This document shows, piece by piece, positions 36,667 through 44,907 of a DNA stretch of 64,000 bases. The notes below the pieces were generated by a model that saw nothing but the letters and a program-made list of their open reading frames with translations, was not told the origin of the DNA and did no database searches. Position numbers and translations under genes: made by a program. The stretch's first letter is position 1; each line of letters begins with the position of its first letter. Origin of the DNA: Desulfuromonadaceae bacterium (GTDB lineage: Bacteria; Desulfobacterota; Desulfuromonadia; Desulfuromonadales; JAHYIW01); assembly GCA_019429445.1 (NCBI GenBank), contig JAHYIW010000001.1, positions 21,336-85,335 on the forward strand, given 5' to 3'.

Positions 36667-38475
36667 ATGAGTCCTTCGATCCCCGATCGCAAACATTTTT
36701 ACCGCTGGCTACGGCGCCGCGGTACCGCCGTCCTGAGTCGCTTCCGGATCAGTGAAGTAACCTTCATGACGGTGCTGGCTGCGGCGATCGGTGCGCTTGC
36801 CGGACTCGGCAACTTCAGTTTTCGCAAGGCGATCGATTTTTTTCATTGGCTGGTCGTTGAACAGGGGATGGCGCGGTTCGACATTTCCATGACGGAGTGG
36901 AGTTTTTCACGGCTGGTGACGATCTTTTTCCCCGCTGTCGGCGGGATTTTGTTGCTGCCGTTGGGGCTCTGGTTTGCCCGTGATCTCCATTTCGGGTTTC
37001 CTTCCTTTCTGGAGACCGTCAATCTGCGCGGCGCGAAGTTGCCGCTCAGGACGATCTTTACCCGTGGCATGGCCAGTGCCATTACCCTCGGTACCGGGGG
37101 CTCGGCGGGGCAGGAGGGGCCGATTGCGCAGATCGGCGGGGCGATCGGCAGTCAGTTCGGTCAGGCGTTCAAGATGGGGGGGGATCGACTCAAGGTGCTG
37201 GTCGCCTGCGGCGTTGCCGGCGGGGTTGCCGCGACCTTCAATGCCCCGATTGCGGGAGTTTTTTTCGCACAGGAGATTGTTCTGCTGGCGTCTTTTGAAT
37301 TTTCCAGTTTTACGCCGATCGTCATCGCCAGCGGGATGGGGACCGTCGTGTCACGCGCCCTGCTTGGCAATCAGCCGGAATTTGTGCTGCCGCCGTACGT
37401 CATGAACAGCCCCTTCGAGCTGTTGTTCTACATTATCCTCGGCTGTCTGGTTGGTGTCTTCGCTGCCGGATTTATCGATCTCCACTTCCGCATCAAAGAC
37501 CGACTGAGCCGTTGGGCGTTGCACCCGCTGGTCAAACCGATCGTCGGTGGTTTGCTCGTTGGCCTCATCGGCCTGTTCTTTCCGCAAATTCTCGGCAACG
37601 GTTACGCTTTTATTGACGGCATGTTGCATGGCAATGAGGGGTGGTATCTCCTCGCCGCACTGGTGGTCATCAAAGCGATTGCCACCTCGGTCACCCTTGG
37701 TTCCGGCTTGCAGGGGGGGCTCTTCGCTCCAGCCCTCTACCTCGGTGCTGCCACCGGTGGTGCTTTCGGCAAGCTGTTGCAGATCTTTTTCCCGCAGCTG
37801 ACCATTTCTCCCGGCGCGTATGCCCTGGTCGGGATGGGCGCGTTTCTTTCCGCCGCCACCCATGCCCCGATGACCGCAATTTTTCTGCTCTTTGAAATGA
37901 CCGCCTCCTATCAGGTTATCATTCCGATCATGCTCAGCTGCGTGATCGGTACCGCCATCAGCCGCTGGTTGCGCCAGGACAGTCTCGACACGGTTGAGCT
38001 GACCCGCGTCGGAATCGATCTGGAGGCCGGCAAAGAGCGCAATATTATGAAATCGTTGTGGGTGGCTGACGTAATGACGCGCGACCTGGAAACGATTCCC
38101 GAAAATATGACCCTGCGCCAGTTTCGTGATTTCATCGCCAGCACCCGTCATACCAACTTTCCGCTGCTCGATGCTCAGGGCGCGATGACCGGCATTATTT
38201 CGGTGCAGGATTTCATGGGGGTCGTTTTTGAGCGGGAACTGATGGATCTGGTGGTGGTCAAGGAACTGGCGACTGTCGAGGTGATCACGGTGATGGCGGA
38301 GGAAAATCTGGATACCGCCATGCGCCGCATCGGTTATCGGAATATCGAACAACTGCCGGTTGTCGAGAGTGCCGGGAGCAATCGCCTGGTCGGCATCATC
38401 TCCCGCCGCGACATGGTGTCTGCGTATAATCGGGCGTTGATGAAACGGACTCTGAAAGATGACACTGATGGTTGA
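36667..38475 (+). CDS. ClC-family chloride channel/transporter with CBS domains
   Basis: 602 residues with about ten membrane helices. ClC signatures: GGSAGQEGPIAQIG (the GxEGP loop with Gln where most have Arg or Lys; the gating Glu is present), GSGLQGGLFAPALYLGA (GxFxP) and the later AATHAPMTAIFLLFE. C-terminal CBS pair from about residue 470 (VADVMTRDLETIPENMTLRQ; VGIISRRDM). The gating Glu suggests H+/Cl- exchange. The helicase gene starts inside its 3' end. Confidence 0.93.
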   Translation: MSPSIPDRKHFYRWLRRRGTAVLSRFRISEVTFMTVLAAAIGALAGLGNFSFRKAIDFFHWLVVEQGMARFDISMTEWSFSRLVTIFFPAVGGILLLPLGLWFARDLHFGFPSFLETVNLRGAKLPLRTIFTRGMASAITLGTGGSAGQEGPIAQIGGAIGSQFGQAFKMGGDRLKVLVACGVAGGVAATFNAPIAGVFFAQEIVLLASFEFSSFTPIVIASGMGTVVSRALLGNQPEFVLPPYVMNSPFELLFYIILGCLVGVFAAGFIDLHFRIKDRLSRWALHPLVKPIVGGLLVGLIGLFFPQILGNGYAFIDGMLHGNEGWYLLAALVVIKAIATSVTLGSGLQGGLFAPALYLGAATGGAFGKLLQIFFPQLTISPGAYALVGMGAFLSAATHAPMTAIFLLFEMTASYQVIIPIMLSCVIGTAISRWLRQDSLDTVELTRVGIDLEAGKERNIMKSLWVADVMTRDLETIPENMTLRQFRDFIASTRHTNFPLLDAQGAMTGIISVQDFMGVVFERELMDLVVVKELATVEVITVMAEENLDTAMRRIGYRNIEQLPVVESAGSNRLVGIISRRDMVSAYNRALMKRTLKDDTDG

Positions 38476-40654
38476 TTTACTGGCACAACTGAACCCGCCG
38501 CAACGTGCTGCGGTGCAATATGGTGACGGCCCGTTGTTAATTCTTGCCGGTGCCGGATCGGGGAAAACACGCACCTTGATCCACCGCATTGCCTGGCTGA
38601 TTCATCACCGGCAGGTTGCTCCGCATGAGATCCTCGCGGTCACCTTTACCAACAAGGCCGCCAACGAGATGCGCGAGCGCTTGTCCCGCCTGCTCGGGAC
38701 GATTGACGGTCTGTGGGTAGCGACCTTCCACGCCGCCTGTGTGCGTATCCTGCGGCGTGACATCAGCGCCCTCGGCTACTCCGCCGACTTTACCATCTAC
38801 GACGATCAGGATCAGGAACGGCTGCTCAAGGAGGTCTGCAAAGATTTTCAGATCAGCGACAAGGACCTGAAACCGCGTGCCGCAGCGGCCGCCATCGACG
38901 CGGCCAAAAACCGCGGGACGTTGCCCGCCGACTTCGCAGCAGACGATTATCGGCAGCAGATCATTGCACGGATTTACAGCGAATATCAGCTGCGCTTGAA
39001 ACGCAACAATGCCCTCGATTTCGGCGATCTGCTGCTGCTGACCGCCCAGCTCCTTACGCAGCACCCCGCTGTTCTGGCACGCTATCGGGCGCGGTTTCGC
39101 CATCTGCTGATCGACGAATTTCAGGACACCAACGCGATTCAGTATCAGCTGGTGCGGTTGTTGACCCCGGCGCACAACAATCTCTGTGTGGTCGGGGACG
39201 ACGATCAGTCGATCTATGCCTGGCGGGGAGCGGAAATCAGTAATATCCTCGGCTTTGAACGGGATTTCCCCGCGGTCCGGGTGATTCGGCTGGAGCAGAA
39301 CTACCGCTCGTCGGCGACCATCCTTGCTGCTGCCGGAGCGGTGGTGGCGCAGAACGCCGCACGTAAAGGGAAAACGCTCTGGACCGAAAATCCGGGGGGA
39401 GAAGCAGTGACGGTGGCGACTCTCGACGATGATCGAGCCGAGGCGCTTTACGTCGCCGAACAGATTGAGGCGCAACGGCATGGCGGTCGCCATCTGCGCG
39501 ATATGGCCGTTTTCTATCGCACCAACGCCCAGTCGCGACAGCTTGAAGAGGCGTTACGGAGCAGTAACCTGCCCTATGTGATGTTCGGCGGACTCAAGTT
39601 TTATTCGCGCATGGAGGTCAAGGATATCCTTGCCTATTTGCGAGCCCTGGCGAATCCGGCCGATTCACTGGCCGCGAAACGCATCATTAATGTCCCGTCG
39701 CGTGGCATCGGCGCCGTCACCGTGGACAAAATTTCCGCTTATGAGGCCACCTCCGGGGGCTTTCTGCCGGCCTGTCGCGCCATTCTCCACAACCAAGAAC
39801 TGGGGCGGGCGGCGGCCACCAAGGTACAGGCATTTGTTGCCTTGATGGACGATTTCGCGGCGCGCTTGACGGGCACCCCCTTCCCGCAGCTGACCGCCGC
39901 ATTGATCGAAGCAACCGGCTACGCCGCGATCCTCAAAGCGGAACGCACCGATGAGGCGCGTGGACGGCTTGAAAACCTCGATCAGTTGCTGGCCGGGATG
40001 GAAGATGCCGCTGCAACGCTGAGCCTGGGGGATTATCTGGAGCAGGTTGCGCTGATCACCGATCTCGACTCCTACGACAGCAGTCTCGACCGGGTCACGC
40101 TGATGACCCTCCACGCGGCGAAAGGGCTGGAGTTTCCGGTCGTGCTCATGACCGGCATGGAGGAGGGGCTCTTCCCCCATTCGCGGACCACTGCCAGCGA
40201 CGCCGCGGTCGAGGAGGAACGTCGCCTCTGCTATGTCGGCATGACCCGGGCGATGGATAAACTCTATCTGACGCGCGCCCGGCGGCGCCGCGTCTTCGGT
40301 GAGTATCAGTTCAATCTGCCCAGCCGTTTTCTGGAAGAGATCCCCGCGCATTTGCTCGAACAACCCGCCACCCCGCCATTGCACCATGCCCAGGGGCACA
40401 ATCTGGCCTCGGTTTTCGCGCAAGTGCCGGGCGCAGAGGCGCAGGTGGACGACGATTTTGGTAACGATATTGAGGTGATTCCGGAGGCTGAAGAGGGTTT
40501 GCGGATTGGTCTGCGGGTACGTCATGCCAAGTTCGGGGTCGGTTTCATCCGGCGGATTGAAGGGCAGGGAGAAAATCAGAAAGTGATCGTCTATTTCAAA
40601 ACCGTTGGACCCAAAAAATTACTGCTCAAATTTGCCGGGCTCGAACCAGCCTGA
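38459..40654 (+). CDS. UvrD/PcrA/Rep-type superfamily 1 DNA helicase
   Basis: 731 residues. Motif I ILAGAGSGKTRTLIHR, Ia AVTFTNKAANEMRER, II LLIDEFQDTNAIQ, III VGDDDQSIYAWRGAE, IV QNYRSSATIL, V TLHAAKGLEFPVV, VI EEERRLCYVGMTRAMDKLYL. C-terminal tail VIPEAEEGLRIGLRVRHAKFG has the tudor-like part of PcrA, which contacts RNA polymerase. ATG 38459 overlaps the channel gene by 17 bases; ATG 38468 is the other possible start. Confidence 0.95.
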   Translation: MTLMVDLLAQLNPPQRAAVQYGDGPLLILAGAGSGKTRTLIHRIAWLIHHRQVAPHEILAVTFTNKAANEMRERLSRLLGTIDGLWVATFHAACVRILRRDISALGYSADFTIYDDQDQERLLKEVCKDFQISDKDLKPRAAAAAIDAAKNRGTLPADFAADDYRQQIIARIYSEYQLRLKRNNALDFGDLLLLTAQLLTQHPAVLARYRARFRHLLIDEFQDTNAIQYQLVRLLTPAHNNLCVVGDDDQSIYAWRGAEISNILGFERDFPAVRVIRLEQNYRSSATILAAAGAVVAQNAARKGKTLWTENPGGEAVTVATLDDDRAEALYVAEQIEAQRHGGRHLRDMAVFYRTNAQSRQLEEALRSSNLPYVMFGGLKFYSRMEVKDILAYLRALANPADSLAAKRIINVPSRGIGAVTVDKISAYEATSGGFLPACRAILHNQELGRAAATKVQAFVALMDDFAARLTGTPFPQLTAALIEATGYAAILKAERTDEARGRLENLDQLLAGMEDAAATLSLGDYLEQVALITDLDSYDSSLDRVTLMTLHAAKGLEFPVVLMTGMEEGLFPHSRTTASDAAVEEERRLCYVGMTRAMDKLYLTRARRRRVFGEYQFNLPSRFLEEIPAHLLEQPATPPLHHAQGHNLASVFAQVPGAEAQVDDDFGNDIEVIPEAEEGLRIGLRVRHAKFGVGFIRRIEGQGENQKVIVYFKTVGPKKLLLKFAGLEPA

Positions 40655-40673
40655 GATGAATGTGCAAAAGACC

Positions 40674-40845
40674 TTTCGCGGCTGAAAGCCGCTCCCACAG
40701 GGGGTGGACTACGATGATGATATTATTGTTGCAGGAGCGACATCCATGGTAGATGGAAGATCCATGCGTGCCTGCAAGCAACTTCTGCAGGGAATTCCTG
40801 TGAGGAATAACCTGCCCCCCTGATGGTGGAGCGAAGTGCATAGGC
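40674..40845. repeat. REP-like composite repeat
   Basis: TTTCGCGGCTGAAAGCCGCT followed by CCCACAGG and later GTTGCAGGAGCGACATCC, the same parts as the tandem array at 56661-56911. A second part, GAATTCCTGTGAGGAATAAC then GCGAAGTGCATAGGC, is shared with 43775-43891. Fills the gap after the helicase gene. Confidence 0.75.
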
Positions 40846-40849
40846 AAAG

Positions 40850-40886
40850 AGAAAACGGCCCGCCGGGAAAATCAGCGGGCCGTTGC
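40850..40886 (-). terminator. Terminator of the YfaZ-like gene
   Basis: AACGGCCCGC pairs with GCGGGCCGTT (perfect 10 bp, 11-base loop). On the minus strand it is followed by TTCTCTTTG. Confidence 0.75.
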
Positions 40887-40908
40887 TGTTTTAAATGGCG
40901 GACTATTT

Positions 40909-41475
40909 TCAGAAGCGGGCTTCGAAGCCGATCCGCGCCCCTTCATCAATATTTCTGGTGCTGACCTTTTCAAAGCTGGCACGGATCACTTGATAGCCGA
41001 GTAACACGCGTACCTTGGGGGTGATGGCGTAGAAAATATCCGCGCCGCCTTCCAGCAGGCGCTCCGCATCAAGTCCCGAGAGAATCTTCGGTGCATAGAA
41101 GGCTTTGCCCTTGATCCCGAAGCCTTGCAGGAGCGGCGGCGTAAAGATTGCGCGGACACCGATCCCCAGCGTCAGCAGGTCGAGGCTGCGGTCGGTTTTG
41201 GCACTGTAAATCTGCGCTCCCACGCCGACTTCCAGCCCCGACACGTTGCCGAGACGCCCCATGAAGTCAAACCCCGCAGAACCAAGTTTGGTCGATTCTT
41301 CGTCGTTGTAAAGTCCCCTGACGGTGAGGATCGACGTGCCGTAGCTGTCTTCGTTCAAGGTCAGGCCTGCCTGCGCCTGAACACTGTCGTCATTCAGGGT
41401 CACTTCGAGCGAAGTGGCCTGGGCGCTGAAGGTGATCAGGCAGGTAAGTATGCCGCTGATAAATATTTTTCTCAT
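40909..41475 (-). CDS. YfaZ-like outer-membrane beta-barrel protein
   Basis: 188 residues from ATG 41475 (AGGAGG upstream). Signal peptide (KIFISGILTCLITFSAQA), then alternating strands and a terminal Phe (RIGFEARF), as for outer-membrane barrels. LEVTLNDDSVQAQAGLTLNE and GFDFMGRLGNVSGLEVGVGA fit the YfaZ family; function unknown, possibly a small channel. Its upstream region is occupied by a palindromic element from 41508, 33 bases away. Confidence 0.8.
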   Translation of the reverse strand: MRKIFISGILTCLITFSAQATSLEVTLNDDSVQAQAGLTLNEDSYGTSILTVRGLYNDEESTKLGSAGFDFMGRLGNVSGLEVGVGAQIYSAKTDRSLDLLTLGIGVRAIFTPPLLQGFGIKGKAFYAPKILSGLDAERLLEGGADIFYAITPKVRVLLGYQVIRASFEKVSTRNIDEGARIGFEARF

Positions 41476-41507
41476 GAATCGGATCCTCCTGTGGATAGGG
41501 TCCAGGA

Positions 41508-41666
41508 GGCTGTCCGACAATGAGATCCCGGCGGCTGCAAACCCAGCTGTTTGGCCCAAATTTCAGCTTTTTTTTGCCCCATAGCTACGGCTATAAGGCT
41601 GCAAACGAGCTAACATCTGGCCTCAAACTTCTGGCCTTTCGCTTCGGCCTCTATTGTCGGACAGCC
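41508..41666. repeat. 159-bp imperfect palindrome, MITE-like
   Basis: Terminal inverted repeats GGCTGTCCGACAAT (41508-41521) and ATTGTCGGACAGCC (41653-41666) are perfect. Inside are TTTGGCCCAAATTTCAGC and CATAGCTACGGCTAT; TAGCTACGGCTA and ATTTCAGC also occur (inverted) in the 2834-2998 element. Sits in the promoter region of the YfaZ-like gene. Confidence 0.75.
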
Positions 41667-41787
41667 CCCCAGGGTGACGGCGGAAGTATGCCATAAGGCA
41701 CCCGCGGTAGCAAGCAGAAGTCGCACGCAAAGAAAAGCCCGCAAAAAGCGGGCGATCGATAAGCTTTGCGGACTTTTTACGACGTCA

Positions 41788-42492
41788 TTACAGGTCGATC
41801 AGCCGGTTGAGCACACTGGCCTCGATCTTGCGACCGTTATCCATGCTGTGAATCAGCACTTGTCCGCCATAGACCGCATTCTTGCGCACCAGATTGTCCG
41901 CTTTTTTGCCATCGTGCGATTTAAACGCGGCAATAATTTTGTGGTGTTCCTGCACCGAAAGTTCCATGCGCCCCGGCAGCGCCAGCGACGCCATGCGCAG
42001 CCGATTGAACTTCATCATCAGCTGAGTGATGATCTCGAACAATTTGTCGTTGCCCGACGCGCGGATAAACAACTCGTGAAATTCGTTGTGAACGCGGAAG
42101 AACGTTTTTACATCGCCTTCGGCGGCGAGTTCCGCCAGTCTGGTATTGATCGCCTCCAGGCGTTCGATGTCCTTGCCCTGCAAACGTTCCGAGGCGATTT
42201 GCGCCGCGTACCCTTCGAGAATGCTTTTGATAGCGTAGAACTCTTCGATATCGCGTTCCGAAAGGGAGGCGACCACCGCGCCCCGGCGGGGGATGACGGT
42301 CAGGTAGCCTTCCGACTCAAGTTGGCGGAAAGCTTCACGAATCGGTGTACGGCTGATGCCGAAGCGTTCCGCAAGCTCCGGTTCGGCGACTTTTTCACCA
42401 GGTTTCATGCTCCCCTTGAGGATTGCGTCGCGAATCGTTTCAAGGATTTTTTCGCGCAAGGTCTGGTGATGCTCAATCGGTTTTTTCTTCAC
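41788..42492 (-). CDS. GntR-family transcriptional regulator, FCD (FadR) subfamily
   Basis: 234 residues. N-terminal winged helix: LREKILETIRDAILKGSMKP, ERFGISRTPIREAFRQLESE, GYLTVIPRRGAVVA. C-terminal all-helical FCD ligand domain (from about 90) with the metal-binding His and Asp positions in FFRVHNEFHELFIRASGN and VQEHHKIIAAF. Ligand probably a small carboxylate; target genes not obvious beyond itself. A perfect 19-bp operator overlaps its own promoter. Confidence 0.93.
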   Translation of the reverse strand: MKKKPIEHHQTLREKILETIRDAILKGSMKPGEKVAEPELAERFGISRTPIREAFRQLESEGYLTVIPRRGAVVASLSERDIEEFYAIKSILEGYAAQIASERLQGKDIERLEAINTRLAELAAEGDVKTFFRVHNEFHELFIRASGNDKLFEIITQLMMKFNRLRMASLALPGRMELSVQEHHKIIAAFKSHDGKKADNLVRKNAVYGGQVLIHSMDNGRKIEASVLNRLIDL

Positions 42493-42531
42493 AGTAACGC
42501 TCCATTAACAGCATGCCGACAAATTTTGCAA

Positions 42532-42550
42532 ATTGTATACAGTATACAAT
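42532..42550. promoter_or_regulatory. Operator of the GntR-type regulator
   Basis: ATTGTATAC-A-GTATACAAT, a perfect 19-bp palindrome of the TnGTnnACnA type bound by FadR-like regulators. Confidence 0.8.
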
Positions 42551-42559
42551 CTCTGTCAA
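42532..42559 (-). promoter_or_regulatory. Promoter of the GntR-type regulator
   Basis: Minus strand: -35 TTGACA (42554-42559), 16-bp spacer, -10 TACAAT (42532-42537), with the -10 and spacer inside the operator, so autorepression is expected. Confidence 0.65.
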
Positions 42560-42633
42560 CTGTTTTTTTGCCGGTGTTGAACAAGGAAGCGGACTGCAAA
42601 GGCAGAATGTGCTGTCTGGATACGCGGCGCGAC

Positions 42634-43086
42634 TCAGTCGCGGCGCCAGCCGGTCCACAGCGGGAAGCCATCGCGATTGCGCAGCAGCAGCGTGTTGCGC
42701 CCTTTGGTGAGCGAACTGGCGATCAGGTAGCCCGCCGTGTCGTGCGTGACCCGGGCACCGCGAACCGTGACCGTGTCTCCCGCATTCAAGGCCAGATCCT
42801 GACGCTCCAGGAACCACAGCGGACCGACGTGAACCGTTTCAACGACGCGGCGATGCTGCATCTTCAGCCGTATCCCGTCGGCCATGTCGAGTTCTTCACT
42901 GAAACGTTCGATGCTGAGAATGGTGCCGCTGATTTTTTCAACCCGGGACGGATCAAAGCGCTGCTGGTAAGGAAGCCCCGCGCCCCAGCCGCCACTGCCG
43001 CGCCAGACAATATCGTTTTTTGCGGCGTACGCGGTTGCGGTCAGGGTGATGGACAGTAACAGGATGGTAAGGCAATAACGATGCAT
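42634..43086 (-). CDS. Exported OB-fold-like protein of unknown function
   Basis: About 150 residues with a signal peptide (MHRYCLTILLLSITLTATAY). The body (VEKISGTILSIERF; GIRLKMQHRR; VHVGPLWFLERQDLALNAGD; LLLRNRDGFPLWTGW) resembles small periplasmic proteins related to magnetosome MamS-like and DNA-binding-type OB folds, often found beside cytochrome genes. Function unknown. ATG 43086 with GGAGGGG just upstream; ATG 43098 would place the ribosome site inside the gene. Confidence 0.75.
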   Translation of the reverse strand: MHRYCLTILLLSITLTATAYAAKNDIVWRGSGGWGAGLPYQQRFDPSRVEKISGTILSIERFSEELDMADGIRLKMQHRRVVETVHVGPLWFLERQDLALNAGDTVTVRGARVTHDTAGYLIASSLTKGRNTLLLRNRDGFPLWTGWRRD

Positions 43087-43142
43087 GGTCCCCTCCATTA
43101 ATCGGTGCCGCTGTCCGGGATTGGACAGGCGGTTTGTATCTT

Positions 43143-43172
43143 TTTTTACGCTAAAAGGTTAGCTGCTGTCAA
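43143..43172 (-). promoter_or_regulatory. Candidate promoter of the exported OB-fold-like gene
   Basis: Minus strand: -35 TTGACA (43167-43172), 18-bp spacer, -10 TAAAAA (43143-43148), about 57 bases before the start codon. Confidence 0.45.
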
Positions 43173-43446
43173 TCCTGTCGTGCTTTACTGACAAAAATTG
43201 TTACCCGCGCTACGCACTAAGGCCGGGTTTGCCGCACTGCAAGGGGGGGGGCGTGAGGTTTGCTAACGGCTGTCGATCGATCTTTGCGCGCTATTTTAAT
43301 CAGCGTGCAAGCGCTTTGCATACCGATCCAATGCCGGTTTGTGGTCGTTTGCCATTGATTGGCGCTGCCAACGTTTGTGTCGTGGTTGATTTTTTGCAAT
43401 AAACGTTGATGCACTTTTGCCGCTGCGGTTGGTTGTAAAAAACGCA
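43173..43446. other. Non-coding stretch
   Basis: No supported gene. A run of nine G residues is at 43243-43251. No terminator, tRNA or repeat recognised. Confidence 0.5.
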
Positions 43447-43488
43447 TTCTGGTTATGCACTTGACTCAAGTTGTGTTTTAACCTGCCC
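43447..43488 (+). repeat. 42-bp direct repeat, copy 1
   Basis: TTCTGGTTATGCACTTGACT... ending TTTTAACCTGCCC; matches 43729-43770 with two differences. Contains the small palindrome ACTTGACTCAAGT. Confidence 0.8.
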
Positions 43489-43550
43489 TGTAAGCTTATC
43501 GGACGCTGATAAACGCTGAAAGAGCGGATTTAAGGGCTTGAAGAACTTTC

Positions 43551-43668
43551 TTTACAGGGATGAAGGGGATGACAGGGATAACGGCTAAAATCAAAAAACT
43601 ATTTTTTGGTTTAACCCAAAAGAACCTTTTTAAGATTTCATCCCCTGTGTCCCTTCATCCCTGTTAAA
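43551..43668. repeat. 118-bp imperfect palindrome (CAGGGATGAAGG family)
   Basis: Left arm TTTACAGGGATGAAGGGGAT and right arm ATCCC...CCTTCATCCCTGTTAAA. The same arms occur at 54608-54734. Lies between the two direct repeats. Confidence 0.7.
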
Positions 43669-43728
43669 TTGCTTTGGCTTTGTTTTGATCAGCGTTCATC
43701 ATGAAAATCAGCGTCCCATTATTAAGGT

Positions 43729-43770
43729 TTCTGGTTACGCACTTGACTCAAGTTGTGTTTTAACATGCCC
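43729..43770 (+). repeat. 42-bp direct repeat, copy 2
   Basis: Second copy of 43447-43488, 282 bp downstream. Confidence 0.8.
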
Positions 43771-43774
43771 CGAT

Positions 43775-43891
43775 AGGAGCAGCTTTAGCCGCGAATGGGT
43801 CGTGTCTGAAGGCAACCCCTAGAGGAAATTCCGATGAGGAATAACCTGGCCTTCTGATGATCGCCTATCGCTGGAGAAAAGTGCATAAGCA
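43775..43891. repeat. REP-like composite repeat
   Basis: Holds GCCGCGAATGGGTCGTG (also near 56900), then AAATTCCGATGAGGAATAAC and AAAGTGCATAAGC, which match parts of 40674-40845. The following 43892-44017 is AT-rich and probably holds the promoter of the next gene. Confidence 0.65.
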
Positions 43892-44017
43892 GAAAACTCA
43901 TATTTATTTTGTCCATAATTATATATAAATTTAGCATAAAAGCTTGTATTTAAGGTCATTTTGTGTTAATAGGATTCAAATTATTCGTGTATTCATCCTT
44001 TGTCCAGGAGGCTTTTC

Positions 44018-44848
44018 ATGCGTCATACGATTCTTGCAGCGGTGTTGATTCTGTTTTTTTGCGGGGGGGCCTTCGCTGCCCAGTTCGGGCCGCCGGTGGC
44101 GGCGACCGAAGGTTTTGGTGATTTTTCTATTACCGCGGGATATACGCGTCTGTCCTCGACCTGGGGGGAAGATTCAACAGTCTTTGACGGGATCGATATC
44201 GATCAGCATATTTACTACCTGCAGGGGACAATGGGGCTTGCCCAGGGGTGGGATATTTACCTGCGCAGTGGTGCCAGCTCACTAAGCGCCGATGGTATCT
44301 ACGTCATCAGCGGCGTTCCAACCAGCGACGAAGAATTCGAAAATGGACCGATCCTGTTTGCCTCGATCGGTTTCAATGGCCGGGTTTATCAAGGGGAAAT
44401 TTTTAGTTTCGGTCTCTTCGGTCAAGCCAGTTATTTTGATACGTTTGAAGATACGGCAAAGAGCACCGGTGCGATTCAGTCCAGTACGACAACCGGTATC
44501 ATCTGGACGCTGGACAGGGCGACGGCGTCGTTTGACGAAATGTGGATGGTCGATGTCGGGATTGCCGCGCAAGCGAAGATCGAAGGGGTCGACCTGTATT
44601 TCGGCCCGTTGTTCTATTACGGGCGGACCGAGACAAAGTCATTCGTATACGGAGTTCAGACAACGTCTTCGGTGACGCCGGGAGCGCCGGTCAGCGCCGT
44701 TGCTTACGAGCCGGAGCTGGAAGAAAATGGCAATATCGGATTGCTGATCGGTGCGCGTTGGCCGTTCAAGAACAATTACAGTCTGGATGTCGAATTTCAA
44801 AAACGCAGTAATTTCAATACGAGCCTTGCGCTGACCTACAGTTTTTAG
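44018..44848 (+). CDS. Outer-membrane beta-barrel protein
   Basis: 276 residues from ATG 44018 (CCAGGAGG upstream). Signal peptide MRHTILAAVLILFFCGGAFA, then about ten to twelve amphipathic strands ending SLALTYSF, the terminal Phe used for barrel insertion. Begins after the signal with FGPPVAATEGFGDFSITAGY. No family recognised with confidence. Precedes the giant Ig-repeat lipoprotein by 59 bp on the same strand, so they may be one transcript and one surface system. Confidence 0.8.
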   Translation: MRHTILAAVLILFFCGGAFAAQFGPPVAATEGFGDFSITAGYTRLSSTWGEDSTVFDGIDIDQHIYYLQGTMGLAQGWDIYLRSGASSLSADGIYVISGVPTSDEEFENGPILFASIGFNGRVYQGEIFSFGLFGQASYFDTFEDTAKSTGAIQSSTTTGIIWTLDRATASFDEMWMVDVGIAAQAKIEGVDLYFGPLFYYGRTETKSFVYGVQTTSSVTPGAPVSAVAYEPELEENGNIGLLIGARWPFKNNYSLDVEFQKRSNFNTSLALTYSF

Positions 44849-44907
44849 GCAGAGCCGGGATGCATAACTCAAGAGCACAGTCCAGTTCCTCGTCGGGGAG
44901 GCAGTTT

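Noticed and set aside
37351..38589. A 412-codon minus-strand frame
   Set aside because: Antisense to the ClC channel gene; His/Gln-rich composition typical of shadow translation.
41674..43059. A 461-codon open frame on the plus strand
   Set aside because: It is antisense to the GntR regulator and the exported OB-fold-like gene, both of which have clear motifs; its own translation shows no family pattern.
43217..43447. A 76-codon minus-strand frame in the large intergenic gap
   Set aside because: No recognisable domain or signal; ends in a G-tract; more likely chance.
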